DNA from: Polynucleobacter meluiroseus
Lineage (GTDB): Bacteria; Pseudomonadota; Gammaproteobacteria; Burkholderiales; Burkholderiaceae
Reading direction: 5' to 3'
Assembly (NCBI GenBank): GCA_945867755.1
Contig: CAMBJN010000003.1
Coordinates: 1-29,585, forward strand
DNA: 29,585 nt
Shown: in pieces, positions 7,597 through 15,075 of the stretch
Position numbering within the stretch: position 1 is the first letter of the stretch
Layout: each line of letters begins with the position of its first letter
Program-made: the position numbers and the translations under genes
Notes under the pieces: generated by a model
The model's database searches: none
The model's input: the letters and a program-made list of their open reading frames with translations, nothing else
Told to the model about the DNA's origin: nothing

Positions 7597-7625
7597 ACTG
7601 TATATAAAAACAGTACTCTTTGCAA
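7597..7625 (-). promoter_or_regulatory. recA promoter with LexA (SOS) box
   Basis: On the minus strand TTGCAA (7625-7620) and TACAGT (7602-7597) are separated by exactly 17 bp, a good -35/-10 pair. The 16-mer CTG-N10-CAG with an AT-rich core at 7598-7613 (plus-strand start CTGTATAT) fits the proteobacterial LexA box and overlaps the spacer and -10, so repressor would block RNA polymerase. An extra inverted repeat ACAGTA-AC-TACTGT (7588-7601) overlaps its edge. Confidence 0.85.
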
Positions 7626-7640
7626 GGATTTTTTTAATAC

Positions 7641-7668
7641 CTAGCTAGAATATGCACTAGAAACTAGT
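7641..7668. promoter_or_regulatory. CTAG-rich palindromic cluster between recA and the response regulator
   Basis: Four CTAG tetramers occur within 27 bp (7641, 7645, 7657, 7664). They form the palindrome CTAGCTAG and the inverted repeat ACTAG-AAA-CTAGT (7656-7668). It sits upstream of the recA promoter and of the putative response-regulator promoter. It may be an operator for either; the bound protein is unknown. Confidence 0.35.
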
Positions 7669-7671
7669 TTA

Positions 7672-7701
7672 TTGCTGCCTAATGTCAGACAATACTTATA
7701 A
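7672..7701 (+). promoter_or_regulatory. possible promoter of the response regulator operon
   Basis: TTGCTG (7672-7677) and TTATAA (7696-7701) are separated by 18 bp and lie about 30 bp before the regulator ATG. Both match the sigma-70 consensus only partly. Confidence 0.4.
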
Positions 7702-7729
7702 ACAAGCAAGATTTTGCTGATTGGGCCGT

Positions 7730-8431
7730 ATGAGAATACTGATTGCAGAAGACGATAGCGTATTAGCTGATGGGTTAACCAGGTCCTTGAGACAATCTGG
7801 TTATGCCGTAGACCATGTCAAAGATGGTCAATCTGCCGATCTGGCCCTATCTGCCCAGGCTTTTGACCTATTGATCCTAGATTTAGGCTTGCCCAAAATG
7901 ACAGGTCTTGAGGTGCTCAAGCGCCTTCGGTCAAGAAACTCCATGCTTCCCGTTTTGATATTGACCGCCGCCGACTCCACCGAAGAACGTGTCAAAGGTT
8001 TAGACGCGGGCGCCGATGATTACATGGCCAAGCCATTCGCTTTGTCTGAACTAGAAGCACGAGTTCGAGCCTTAACGCGTCGAGGCACAGGTGGTGGACC
8101 AACCGTTGTGAAACACGGTCCATTGCAATTCGATCAAGTGGGCCGCGTGGCCTACATCGATGAAAAAATGCTCGAATTATCTGCAAGAGAGCTAGGACTT
8201 TTAGAGGTTCTATTAAAAAGAGCGGGCCGCCTCGTATCTAAAGATCAATTGGTTGATCATTTGTGCGAGTGGGGCGAGGAGGTCAGTAACAACGCTATTG
8301 AAGTATATGTTCATCGCCTTCGCAAAAAAATTGAAGTGGGTGGTATTCGTATTGCAACGATTCGTGGCCTAGGTTATTGCCTAGAAAAATTCCAAGCCCC
8401 TCCTGAAGCTTCAAAAGTATCTGAAGCTTAA
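7730..8431 (+). CDS. OmpR/PhoB-family response regulator (TctD/QseB-like)
   Basis: About 233 aa from the ATG at 7730; an in-frame TTG at 7721 would add three residues and has no better ribosome site. The receiver domain has the acidic pair at residues 8-9, phospho-acceptor Asp51 in LLILDLGLP, Thr79 and Lys101 in DDYMAKPF. The C-terminal winged-helix domain (about residues 125-222) ends in the typical VYVHRLRKKIE and TIRGLGYCLE segments. It is a transcription factor phosphorylated by the kinase encoded 8 bp downstream. Relatives of this pair in Burkholderiales lie beside a DUF4212/solute-symporter gene pair, suggesting control of organic acid uptake; that target is inferred. Confidence 0.93.
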   Translation: MRILIAEDDSVLADGLTRSLRQSGYAVDHVKDGQSADLALSAQAFDLLILDLGLPKMTGLEVLKRLRSRNSMLPVLILTAADSTEERVKGLDAGADDYMAKPFALSELEARVRALTRRGTGGGPTVVKHGPLQFDQVGRVAYIDEKMLELSARELGLLEVLLKRAGRLVSKDQLVDHLCEWGEEVSNNAIEVYVHRLRKKIEVGGIRIATIRGLGYCLEKFQAPPEASKVSEA

Positions 8432-8439
8432 TATTTGAA

Positions 8440-9930
8440 ATGGCTGACGTTCGTCCCGCCATTGATGCGGAACTTCAACGACTCTTACCACCAGAGTCAT
8501 ATGGCTTAAGGCATGCCAACAAAGGTCCAAGATCACTGTTTGGAGAAATTCTAGATTGGATGTTGGCGCCACTTTTATTGTTATGGCCAATGAGTATTGC
8601 CGTGACCTATTTGGTTGCACAATCAATTGCAACCGCACCATTTGATCGAAGTCTTGAAAACAGTGTTCAAGCCATTTCTCAACAAATTAAAGCAGTTGGC
8701 GATAAGATATCACTGACCCTACCGATGTCGGCTCGACAAATTCTTCGTGCTGATGAAAACGATACGATTTATTTTCAAGTGATTGGCCCGCGCGGAGAGT
8801 TAATAGCTGGAGATAAAGACTTATCTTTGCCAGCCGATGGCGATCCATTACAAGTGGGTACCATCACTTACCGCGACAGTCGAATTGCCGGCAATGAAGT
8901 ACGCGTTGCTGCAACCTTGGTCATATTATCAACAACTACTGGGCCAAGCCCCGTGATGGTTCAAGTTGCTGAGACTTTAGAAAAACGATCTCAGCTTGCC
9001 AATGAAATCATCAAAGGCGTGATATTGCCGCAGTTCATCATTTTGCCGATTGTGGTGGTCTTGGTTTGGTTTGGTTTGAGCAGAGGTCTTGCGCCACTGA
9101 ATGCTCTACAAAACAGAATCAGAAATCGTTTGGTTGACGACACAAGTCCGATTGAAGAGCGCGCGGCTCCTCAAGAAATCATGCCCTTGATTTCTAGTTT
9201 TAATGATGTCTTGTATCAGCTTGAAGATTCCGTTCAATCGCAGAAACGATTCATTGCTGATGCCGCCCATCAATTAAAAACACCGCTAGCAGGTCTTCGC
9301 ATGCAGGCAGAATTAGCTCAAAGAGAAAATAGTCCTGAAGAGCTGCAACGTTCGTTAGAGCAAATTGCCGATAGTTCTACCAGGGCCACTCGCCTAGTGC
9401 AGCAATTGCTGTCACTGGCCAGAATGGAAAATACCAACAAGCTCAGTGAAAAGATTTTGATTGATTTGTCGCAAGCAGCCGCGGATGCAACTAAGAATTG
9501 GTTATCAGCCGCCTGGGAAAAGAAGATTGATTTGGGGTATCAAACCAATGAACAAGCATACAAAATGTATGGCAATCCAGTGATGTTGAAAGAGCTATTC
9601 AATAACTTACTCGATAACGCCATCAAATACACTCCAGCCAATGGTGCCGTGACCGTTGACGTCAGACATGCGAATCAACCGGGATTGCTGATTGTTGAAG
9701 TAAAAGACACGGGACCAGGCATTCCACCAGAAGAGAGGCAACGGGTACTAGAGCGCTTCTACCGAGTTCTTGGAAGTGACATTGAGGGCAGTGGTTTAGG
9801 TTTGGCCATCGTGAAAGAAATTGCTACTCAGCATGGTGGCAAACTAGAGATTCTTGAAAACATCTATCAAGAATCTCCACTCAAATACGGAACTTGTATG
9901 CGCGTTTATCTTCCAGTGGGCACCCCATGA
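8440..9930 (+). CDS. sensor histidine kinase with 2CSK_N-type sensor domain
   Basis: 496 aa inner-membrane kinase. TM1 is at about residues 41-62 and TM2 at about 193-214. The roughly 130-residue periplasmic loop between them fits the two-component sensor kinase N-terminal (2CSK_N) domain found in TctE-like kinases. Then come a HAMP-like linker, the H-box FIADAAHQLKTPLAGL with phospho-accepting His277, the N-box LFNNLLDNAIKYTP, the G1 box DTGPGIPP, the F-box RFYRV and the G2 box GSGLGLAIVKE, so all catalytic parts are intact. A soluble 40-residue N-terminal extension precedes TM1. No clear Shine-Dalgarno is visible before the ATG; coupling to the regulator stop 8 bp upstream is likely. The last codon overlaps the next gene as ATGA. 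Confidence 0.95.
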   Translation: MADVRPAIDAELQRLLPPESYGLRHANKGPRSLFGEILDWMLAPLLLLWPMSIAVTYLVAQSIATAPFDRSLENSVQAISQQIKAVGDKISLTLPMSARQILRADENDTIYFQVIGPRGELIAGDKDLSLPADGDPLQVGTITYRDSRIAGNEVRVAATLVILSTTTGPSPVMVQVAETLEKRSQLANEIIKGVILPQFIILPIVVVLVWFGLSRGLAPLNALQNRIRNRLVDDTSPIEERAAPQEIMPLISSFNDVLYQLEDSVQSQKRFIADAAHQLKTPLAGLRMQAELAQRENSPEELQRSLEQIADSSTRATRLVQQLLSLARMENTNKLSEKILIDLSQAAADATKNWLSAAWEKKIDLGYQTNEQAYKMYGNPVMLKELFNNLLDNAIKYTPANGAVTVDVRHANQPGLLIVEVKDTGPGIPPEERQRVLERFYRVLGSDIEGSGLGLAIVKEIATQHGGKLEILENIYQESPLKYGTCMRVYLPVGTP

Positions 9931-10151
9931 AAACATGGTCTAAAAATAAACGCTTGATCGCCATCTTATTGAGTATTTGGTTTGTGACAACCCTATTGGT
10001 TGGCCTTGCTCCAGAACCCTTGAGATTTAATTTCTTTGGCTGGAACTTCACTTACTGGTGGGGCGCCCAAGGATCGCTCTTGATTTATTTGGCCATTGCC
10101 TGGATTTATGCACACAAGATGCATCAATATGAAAAGAAAAGAAAGCCATAA
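9927..10151 (+). CDS. DUF4212 sodium/solute symporter small subunit, without its large subunit
   Basis: 74 aa starting at the ATG that overlaps the kinase stop (ATGA); upstream in-frame starts lie inside the kinase. Two membrane helices (about residues 9-28 and 46-63) flank a conserved FNFFGWNFTYWWGAQGS loop, and the protein ends in a basic tail. This matches the DUF4212 / Na+-symporter small-subunit family (VC_2704 type). Such proteins are normally encoded directly before a large sodium:solute symporter (VC_2705 type, acetate/lactate-like). Here the next gene, 114 bp on, is an unrelated DUF6352 protein, so the partner is missing at this site. It could be a remnant or serve a symporter encoded elsewhere. 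Confidence 0.82.
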   Translation: MKTWSKNKRLIAILLSIWFVTTLLVGLAPEPLRFNFFGWNFTYWWGAQGSLLIYLAIAWIYAHKMHQYEKKRKP

Positions 10152-10265
10152 AAACAAGCCGAAGTTATCTGGCATTAACCCTAAAAATGAAGCGGTCTAT
10201 GGCTCAATTTCATGGATTCATTTCATTTTCATTGCACAATACTAAAAACATTCTAACGAGATATC

Positions 10266-11282
10266 ATGCGTAAATTTTGGCCCAACAGCAATTACCAATT
10301 TCTATCTGTTAATCAGGATCAACAACTCATCATCACTGATGATTTTTTGAGATCCTATTTAACTAGACCTGAGCTTGCTCTCATTCCAGAGTCTTGCGCA
10401 CAAGAACAAAAGATTCACCAGTTGCTCACAGACAACCCAAAAGCAAAGATTGATTCTGCTGAAATAAAAAAAATGCAGGATGCTGATATTCAGGTGAACT
10501 ACGAAATCTGGTTACGCTTTAGAGAGAAATTGGTGCAAGCATCATCATTGGAAAGTTTTTACTTGGGATTATTTCAAGGGGACGGGGTTGATGTTCCACC
10601 GCTCTTTGTTGATCAATTAACCCAAATCCTTTGCCAACATCTCTTGGGCGAAAATCCAAGTGCTATTGAGGCAAGAGCTGCAGAGCTTTTGTTCAGAATG
10701 CAAAAGATCACCATCCTAGAAGATGGTCACATCATGTCAGCCGATCAAATAACTGTTGAGAAATATGCAGAAACTGGTGGCTTTGGCAGCATTGGTGAAT
10801 TACTCAAACAAAACTCAGCCCCCCTAAGAAGCATTGATTTAGATGTTTTAATCAAAGATAACGCTGATGACTACTGGGAACGTGATGAAGCACATGACTT
10901 CGTTCTACAACTTAACTATGACCAAGATGGCGCAGCAGCGCTCAGTAGACTTCTTGAAAAGTGGATCTTCCACTTCCACGGCACAAAAGTCACCATCACC
11001 CCTCAAGGCCAAATCACAGACTCTAAATGGTCTTGGCACATTGGCCTAGACGTGAACGCCACGGAAATTTTGAATGCACTCTATAACGGCGAAACAGTGG
11101 ATAACTCAAAATTGGCACAAGTCTTGTGTCTATTTAAATTAGATTTCGTTGACAAAGGTCGCATGCTGCCAGAGATTGCTGGAAAGCCTATCTATCTAGC
11201 CATGGCTCATGACATTGATAAGTGTCTAAAGTTCAAGCCGCAAAACCTACTGATCAATTTGCCCTTAGCTGAAACCTCTTAA
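10266..11282 (+). CDS. DUF6352 family protein
   Basis: 338 aa, cytoplasmic: no signal peptide or long hydrophobic segment. I recognise it by overall pattern as the DUF6352 family of betaproteobacteria, characterised by an N-terminal FWPNSNYQFL segment, an HDF-like region and a C-terminal KFDFVD-like stretch; the family function is not known to me. The sequence is rich in Asp, Glu and Gln with a mixed helical/strand look and no obvious nucleotide-binding or metal motif. In relatives it lies near a symporter operon, so it may be a leftover neighbour of the lost symporter locus. It is 28 bp before the methyltransferase and may share its transcript. Confidence 0.65.
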   Translation: MRKFWPNSNYQFLSVNQDQQLIITDDFLRSYLTRPELALIPESCAQEQKIHQLLTDNPKAKIDSAEIKKMQDADIQVNYEIWLRFREKLVQASSLESFYLGLFQGDGVDVPPLFVDQLTQILCQHLLGENPSAIEARAAELLFRMQKITILEDGHIMSADQITVEKYAETGGFGSIGELLKQNSAPLRSIDLDVLIKDNADDYWERDEAHDFVLQLNYDQDGAAALSRLLEKWIFHFHGTKVTITPQGQITDSKWSWHIGLDVNATEILNALYNGETVDNSKLAQVLCLFKLDFVDKGRMLPEIAGKPIYLAMAHDIDKCLKFKPQNLLINLPLAETS

Positions 11283-11310
11283 GATATTTATAAACAATCA
11301 ACGGTGACTT

Positions 11311-12243
11311 ATGACCTCTACTTGTCAGTTATGTAATTCCACGAATTTGCATACTCATTTGCAAAATGACGCGAAAAGTAAGTTACCACTATCCATTTCA
11401 TTTTGCTCCGATTGTAGTCTTATTCAGCAACAAGAGATTCCTTCTGATGAAGATTTGAAAATTTACTATTCACACAATTATCGTCAAGACTATAAAAGCA
11501 CCTACTCCCCAAACACAAAGTATGTGCGTCGCGCAGGGATGACAGCGTTAGACAGAATCAAATTTCTTGAGTCACACGTTCAACTATCCAATCAAGTTCT
11601 TTTAGATATAGGTGCAGGTGGCGGTGAATTTGTGTACATGGCACAAAAAAAAGGTCTTCAGTCCAAAGGGATAGAACCAAATCTTGGTTACTCAACATTT
11701 TCCAAAGAGCAATATGGTGTAGAAGTGAAAACAGCCATGCTGTCTGATGTCCAAGATTCTTCGGCAGACATAGTGACCCTGTTTCATGTGTTTGAACACA
11801 TGGCAAAACCTTTGGATGTGATGAAGAAGTTATATTCAAGCATCAAAGATGGCGGATATCTATTCATAGAAGTTCCAAATATTTTGCAAGCTGATGCATC
11901 ACCACACAACATCTACTTCAAGGCGCACCTTTTTTATTACTCAAAATTTACACTTGCATGCGCAGCAAGTCAGTACTTTGATGTGGTCAAAGTAGAAGAC
12001 AAGGGCAATTTAAAAGTCTTATTTAAAAAGAAGGCGCAACCGTCTGAAAATATTTCTTCAGTTCAGGCCGATGAAATTGAGTTTTCTCAAAACAGAATCA
12101 AGCAAAAAGGTTGGTTGGAATATCTTTTTAATGGCAAAGGATTGCTTAAACCTTTCCTCAGAATTGAGCGCGTAGTCACAGAATTACTCATCAATCAAAC
12201 CAGCCCGAAAGCAATACTGGATTCGCTATACACAGCTAGATAA
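11311..12243 (+). CDS. class I SAM-dependent methyltransferase with N-terminal zinc finger
   Basis: 310 aa. Two CxxC pairs, Cys5/Cys8 and Cys32/Cys35, form a probable zinc ribbon of the kind found in C-methyltransferases acting on nucleotide sugars and related small molecules. The SAM-binding motif I is VLLDIGAGGGEF (about residues 96-107), with the acidic SGIEP-type loop after it (SKGIEPN) and a motif IV-like DIVTLFHVFEHM. This is a Methyltransf_23-type Rossmann domain. The substrate is unknown; nearby genes give no sugar pathway. Cytoplasmic. AT-rich codons compared with the conserved genes, which may indicate an accessory gene. A GGTGA sits just before the ATG. Confidence 0.85.
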   Translation: MTSTCQLCNSTNLHTHLQNDAKSKLPLSISFCSDCSLIQQQEIPSDEDLKIYYSHNYRQDYKSTYSPNTKYVRRAGMTALDRIKFLESHVQLSNQVLLDIGAGGGEFVYMAQKKGLQSKGIEPNLGYSTFSKEQYGVEVKTAMLSDVQDSSADIVTLFHVFEHMAKPLDVMKKLYSSIKDGGYLFIEVPNILQADASPHNIYFKAHLFYYSKFTLACAASQYFDVVKVEDKGNLKVLFKKKAQPSENISSVQADEIEFSQNRIKQKGWLEYLFNGKGLLKPFLRIERVVTELLINQTSPKAILDSLYTAR

Positions 12244-12263
12244 GATTTTTATTGCCAATTATC

Positions 12264-12311
12264 AAAACACCATCTCAAAAGAGTTGTCGCTTGGTCAAGT
12301 GCTGGTGTTTT
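12264..12311 (+). terminator. possible terminator after the methyltransferase
   Basis: Nine-base inverted repeat AAAACACCA (12264-12272) / TGGTGTTTT (12303-12311) around a 30-nt loop, ending in a T-run. The long loop makes it weaker than the other terminators here. The rest of 12244-12438 shows no gene that I can support. Confidence 0.35.
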
Positions 12312-12438
12312 AGGATTTATAGCAATTGAAGCATTTTATTGATTGACTTAGAAAGTCATAAAAACTTCTATCGCGTCAGTTTTAACCCTCGCAACTCCCT
12401 CAAAGACCCCTTAAATAGGTGAAATTAGCAAAATAAGC

Positions 12439-12444
12439 TATACT
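12439..12444 (+). promoter_or_regulatory. -10 element of the tRNA-Met promoter
   Basis: TATACT (5/6 to consensus) lies 10 bp before the mature tRNA 5' end. No convincing -35 is visible at 16-18 bp. Confidence 0.55.
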
Positions 12445-12454
12445 TTTGGTCTTT

Positions 12455-12531
<77 letters not shown>

Positions 12532-12561
12532 TTTTATAAGGGTTCCAAAGGGATCCTAAAC

Positions 12562-12595
12562 AAAAACCACTAAAGTGAGAACTTTAGTGGTTTTT
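12562..12595 (+). terminator. rho-independent terminator after tRNA-Met
   Basis: Perfect long stem: AAAAACCACT followed by AAAGT (12562-12576), loop GAGA, then ACTTTAGTGG and a T-run (12581-12595). It starts 30 bp after the tRNA. The A/T ends also let it work leftward. Confidence 0.93.
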
Positions 12596-12728
12596 TCTTT
12601 ATCAAGACAGATCTAAGTGATAACGACCCTTTAGACCGTTCACTGTATATTTAATTCAGTAAAGATAATTGGTGGTTTATTCAACCATTAACACCCAAAA
12701 ATTTATTCTCATTAAATTCAGTAGTTAT

Positions 12729-12737
12729 TGTTAGAAT
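12729..12737 (+). promoter_or_regulatory. extended -10 promoter of the lipoprotein pair
   Basis: TG-T-TAGAAT is an extended -10 (TGn plus 5/6 of TATAAT). Transcription would start near 12744, leaving a leader of about 19 nt to the ATG at 12763. The upstream in-frame ATG at 12736 lies inside this element, which argues against its use. Confidence 0.5.
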
Positions 12738-12762
12738 GAATCTATTAATTAACGGAAATTTT

Positions 12763-13209
12763 ATGACTACAAAGAAATTAGCTTTATTTTTTGTTCCTCT
12801 CATAACCAGCTTATTAACTGGTTGTATGACGGTAGCTGATCATCGTGAAGGGCTTAGGGATTCGAGTGACCAAAAGATTACTCTTGGTGTAGCTCAACGA
12901 GAAATTCGTGAAGGTATGTCTCAAGCTGATGTAGCTAAGGCTTTAGGCTCACCTAATATGGTAACTAAAGATCGTGATGGAGTTGAAACTTGGATTTACG
13001 ACAAGGTTAGTACAGAAACTGCTTATTCAACCAGTAAGAATGGTATTGCTGGTCTTGTTTTAGGAACTGGAGCTATTGTCGGTGCTGGTGGAGGAAGTTC
13101 ATCACAAGCCAGCGGAGCGTCTTCTAGAACACAACGAACACTCACCATCATCATTAAATTCAAAAAATCAGTTGTTTCTGAATTTACCTATAACTCAACT
13201 TCATTCTAA
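12763..13209 (+). CDS. BamE/SmpA-like lipoprotein
   Basis: 148 aa from the ATG at 12763, chosen because ACGGAA sits seven bases upstream and the protein then begins with a clean lipoprotein signal: MTTKK, a hydrophobic core and the lipobox LLTGC with Cys21. The domain after it (TLGVAQREIREGMSQADVAKALGSP in short: REGMSQADV-ALGSPN, then ETWIYDKV) matches the SmpA/OmlA fold of BamE. Between the strands is a Gly/Ala/Ser-rich insertion (GLVLGTGAIVGAGGGSSS) not found in BamE itself, followed by RTLTIIIKFKK. Probably anchored in the outer or inner membrane leaflet facing the periplasm. It is a paralogue of, not a substitute for, core BamE as far as can be told. It precedes a second lipoprotein by 6 bp. 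Confidence 0.8.
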   Translation: MTTKKLALFFVPLITSLLTGCMTVADHREGLRDSSDQKITLGVAQREIREGMSQADVAKALGSPNMVTKDRDGVETWIYDKVSTETAYSTSKNGIAGLVLGTGAIVGAGGGSSSQASGASSRTQRTLTIIIKFKKSVVSEFTYNSTSF

Positions 13210-13215
13210 AAAATC

Positions 13216-13689
13216 ATGAAAAAAATTGTTACTTACTTTTTAATTTCTTTATTTACCGTTCTAGCTGGTTGTGCTGTTCAGCCAAAATCAACTAAAACAG
13301 CTCTTGAATTACAGGCTATTCAATCAAAAGAATTTCAAACCAGTAAAAAGGTAGCTTTTGCTTCGACTCTATCTGTGTTTCAAGACTTAGGTTATGTTGT
13401 TAATTCAGCCAGTATTGAGACAGGTTTAATTAACGCTAAAAGCCCAACCCAACAAAGTATTGTTCCTTTTGTCGGTCAAGTGATGAAGGATGTCAAAGCA
13501 ACTGCTTTTGTTGAAGAAATTACTCCTGGTAGAACTAAGATTCGTCTCAATTTTGTTAATTCAACTCAATCATCGAGTGGTTACGGTATGAGGGGTGAAC
13601 AGGACATCCCTATCGAAGAGGCTGATGTTTACCAAAATGTTTTTACAAAAATTCAACAAGGTATCTTTGTAAGAAAAAATGTTAACTAA
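13216..13689 (+). CDS. small lipoprotein of unknown function, partner of the BamE-like gene
   Basis: 157 aa. Signal MKKIVTYFLISLF with the lipobox VLAGC and lipidated Cys19. The mature part has ELQAIQSKEFQTSKKVAFASTL in short form ELQAIQSKEF, then SVFQDLGYVVNSASIETGLI, a strand-rich TKIRLNFVNS segment and a C-terminal VYQNVFTKIQQGIF helix. The pattern suggests a compact alpha/beta domain that might bind another envelope protein. I have an impression of having seen this pair together in other proteobacteria, but cannot confirm it. AT-rich; transcribed with the preceding gene and followed by a strong terminator, so the two form a closed two-gene unit. Confidence 0.75.
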   Translation: MKKIVTYFLISLFTVLAGCAVQPKSTKTALELQAIQSKEFQTSKKVAFASTLSVFQDLGYVVNSASIETGLINAKSPTQQSIVPFVGQVMKDVKATAFVEEITPGRTKIRLNFVNSTQSSSGYGMRGEQDIPIEEADVYQNVFTKIQQGIFVRKNVN

Positions 13690-13707
13690 TAGAATTTTCA
13701 ATTAGAG

Positions 13708-13734
13708 AAAGGCTCACTTTTGTGAGCCTTTTTT
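13708..13734 (+). terminator. rho-independent terminator after the lipoprotein pair
   Basis: Stem GGCTCAC (13711-13717) / GTGAGCC (13722-13728), loop TTTT, extended by flanking A and T runs (AAA 13708-13710, six T 13729-13734). Confidence 0.93.
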
Positions 13735-13760
13735 AATAAGTGGATTTTCAGCTTTTTCAG

Positions 13761-13778
13761 TGGCTTACAATAGAGCCA
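13761..13778 (+). promoter_or_regulatory. putative promoter of the antiporter-miaB operon inside an inverted repeat
   Basis: TACAAT (13766-13771, 5/6 to the -10 consensus) lies 35 bp before the antiporter ATG. It is enclosed by the inverted repeat TGGCT (13761-13765) / AGCCA (13774-13778), a possible operator. No strong -35 is visible. Confidence 0.4.
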
Positions 13779-13806
13779 TTAACGATTTGAACACTCAAGG
13801 CTCTTC

Positions 13807-15072
13807 ATGAACCCCACCTCCTTACAAATAATCGCCACAACACTTTTTGGTATTGCGGTGATACACACGTTTTCATCAGCTTTTTTTGAGCGCCTGGCTC
13901 ACAAGCAACCCAATCACTCTGGCCTTTGGCATTTACTGGGTGAAGTTGAAGCTGTTTTTGGTTTTTGGGCGATGATCTTAATTGTGTTCATGGCTTTTGC
14001 TGCTGGCAGCTATCAGCCTTCTGTAGAGTATTTAGAAAGCAGAAACTACACAGAACCATTGTTTGTGTTTGCAATCATGGTTGTGGCAGCAAGCCGTCCT
14101 GTGTTGCACTTTGCTTCCGAGTTAGTTCGCTTGGTGTCTGGCTTACTTAGCCAACTGTTCCGTATCAACAATGTCACCACCAGTTATTTCGTAACACTCG
14201 CTATGGTTCCATTGCTTGGTTCATTTATCACTGAGCCGGCAGCCATGACCTTGGCGGCACTGCTTTTAAAGAAGAAGATATTTAGCCAAACATCTAATAC
14301 AAAGCTAATGTATTTAACAATTGGCGTCTTATTCGTCAATATTTCAATTGGTGGCGCATTAACAAGCTTTGCTGCGCCTCCAATCTTGATGGTTGCAAGT
14401 GCATGGGGTTGGGATAGCGCTTATGTTTTTAAAACATTCGGCATGAAAGCAGCTTTAGCAGTAGTTATTAATGCAACACTCGTTACATTATTGGTTCGCA
14501 AAGATTTACCTAAAGCAAACAGCAATCATCACAGAGATGAAATGCCTTTGTTTGTTGTAGCTATTCACTTACTATTTTTAGCTGGCATCGTTGTGTTTGC
14601 TCACCATCCAGTGGTGTTCATGGGTCTTTTACTTTTCTTCATGGGTTACACACACGCTTACGCTAAGTTTCAAAATCCTTTGCTATTAAAAGAAGCTTTG
14701 ATGGTTGCATTCTTCTTGGCTGGACTGGTGGTGCTTGGTGGTATGCAGCAATGGTGGCTCCAACCTATTTTGGAAAACATGAGCACTACTGTTGTTTACT
14801 ATGGCGCAACTGCATTAACAGCAATCACTGACAATGCCGCTCTTACCTACCTGGGATCATTGGTTGAGGGTACAAGTGAAGAGTTTAAATATGCGTTAGT
14901 TGCTGGCGCCATCACCGGCGGCGGCTTGACTGTGATTGCCAACGCACCAAACCCTGCAGGCATGTCGATTCTTCGCGAACACTTTCCTGATGGTAGCGTT
15001 TCACCACTTTGGTTATTCTTGGCAGCATTGCCACCAACCATCGTGGCAATCATTGCATTTCAATTCATCTAA
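13807..15072 (+). CDS. putative Na+/H+ antiporter (PF07399 family)
   Basis: 421 aa polytopic inner-membrane protein with about eleven hydrophobic segments. It resembles the putative Na+/H+ antiporter family PF07399 (formerly DUF1504). Conserved features include SFITEPAAMTLAALLL (residues about 138-153), GGALTSFAAPPILMVASAWGW and, in the second half, ALTAITDNAALTYLGSL and GGGLTVIANAPNPAG, the two similar halves expected of the ion-transporter superfamily with re-entrant loops. Acidic residues in these membrane segments are candidate cation ligands. The transported ion is inferred from the family name only. It leads the miaB operon with just 3 bp before miaB. Confidence 0.85.
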   Translation: MNPTSLQIIATTLFGIAVIHTFSSAFFERLAHKQPNHSGLWHLLGEVEAVFGFWAMILIVFMAFAAGSYQPSVEYLESRNYTEPLFVFAIMVVAASRPVLHFASELVRLVSGLLSQLFRINNVTTSYFVTLAMVPLLGSFITEPAAMTLAALLLKKKIFSQTSNTKLMYLTIGVLFVNISIGGALTSFAAPPILMVASAWGWDSAYVFKTFGMKAALAVVINATLVTLLVRKDLPKANSNHHRDEMPLFVVAIHLLFLAGIVVFAHHPVVFMGLLLFFMGYTHAYAKFQNPLLLKEALMVAFFLAGLVVLGGMQQWWLQPILENMSTTVVYYGATALTAITDNAALTYLGSLVEGTSEEFKYALVAGAITGGGLTVIANAPNPAGMSILREHFPDGSVSPLWLFLAALPPTIVAIIAFQFI

Positions 15073-15075
15073 ATA

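Noticed and set aside
12643..12659. Possible second LexA box upstream of the lipoprotein pair (CTGTATAT...TTCAG)
   Set aside because: The spacing is CTG-N11-CAG, one base too long for the CTG-N10-CAG consensus; the likeness is probably due to AT-rich sequence.
12736..12762. Earlier in-frame ATG for the BamE-like lipoprotein
   Set aside because: It lies in the extended -10, lacks a ribosome site, and would bury the lipoprotein signal behind nine extra residues.
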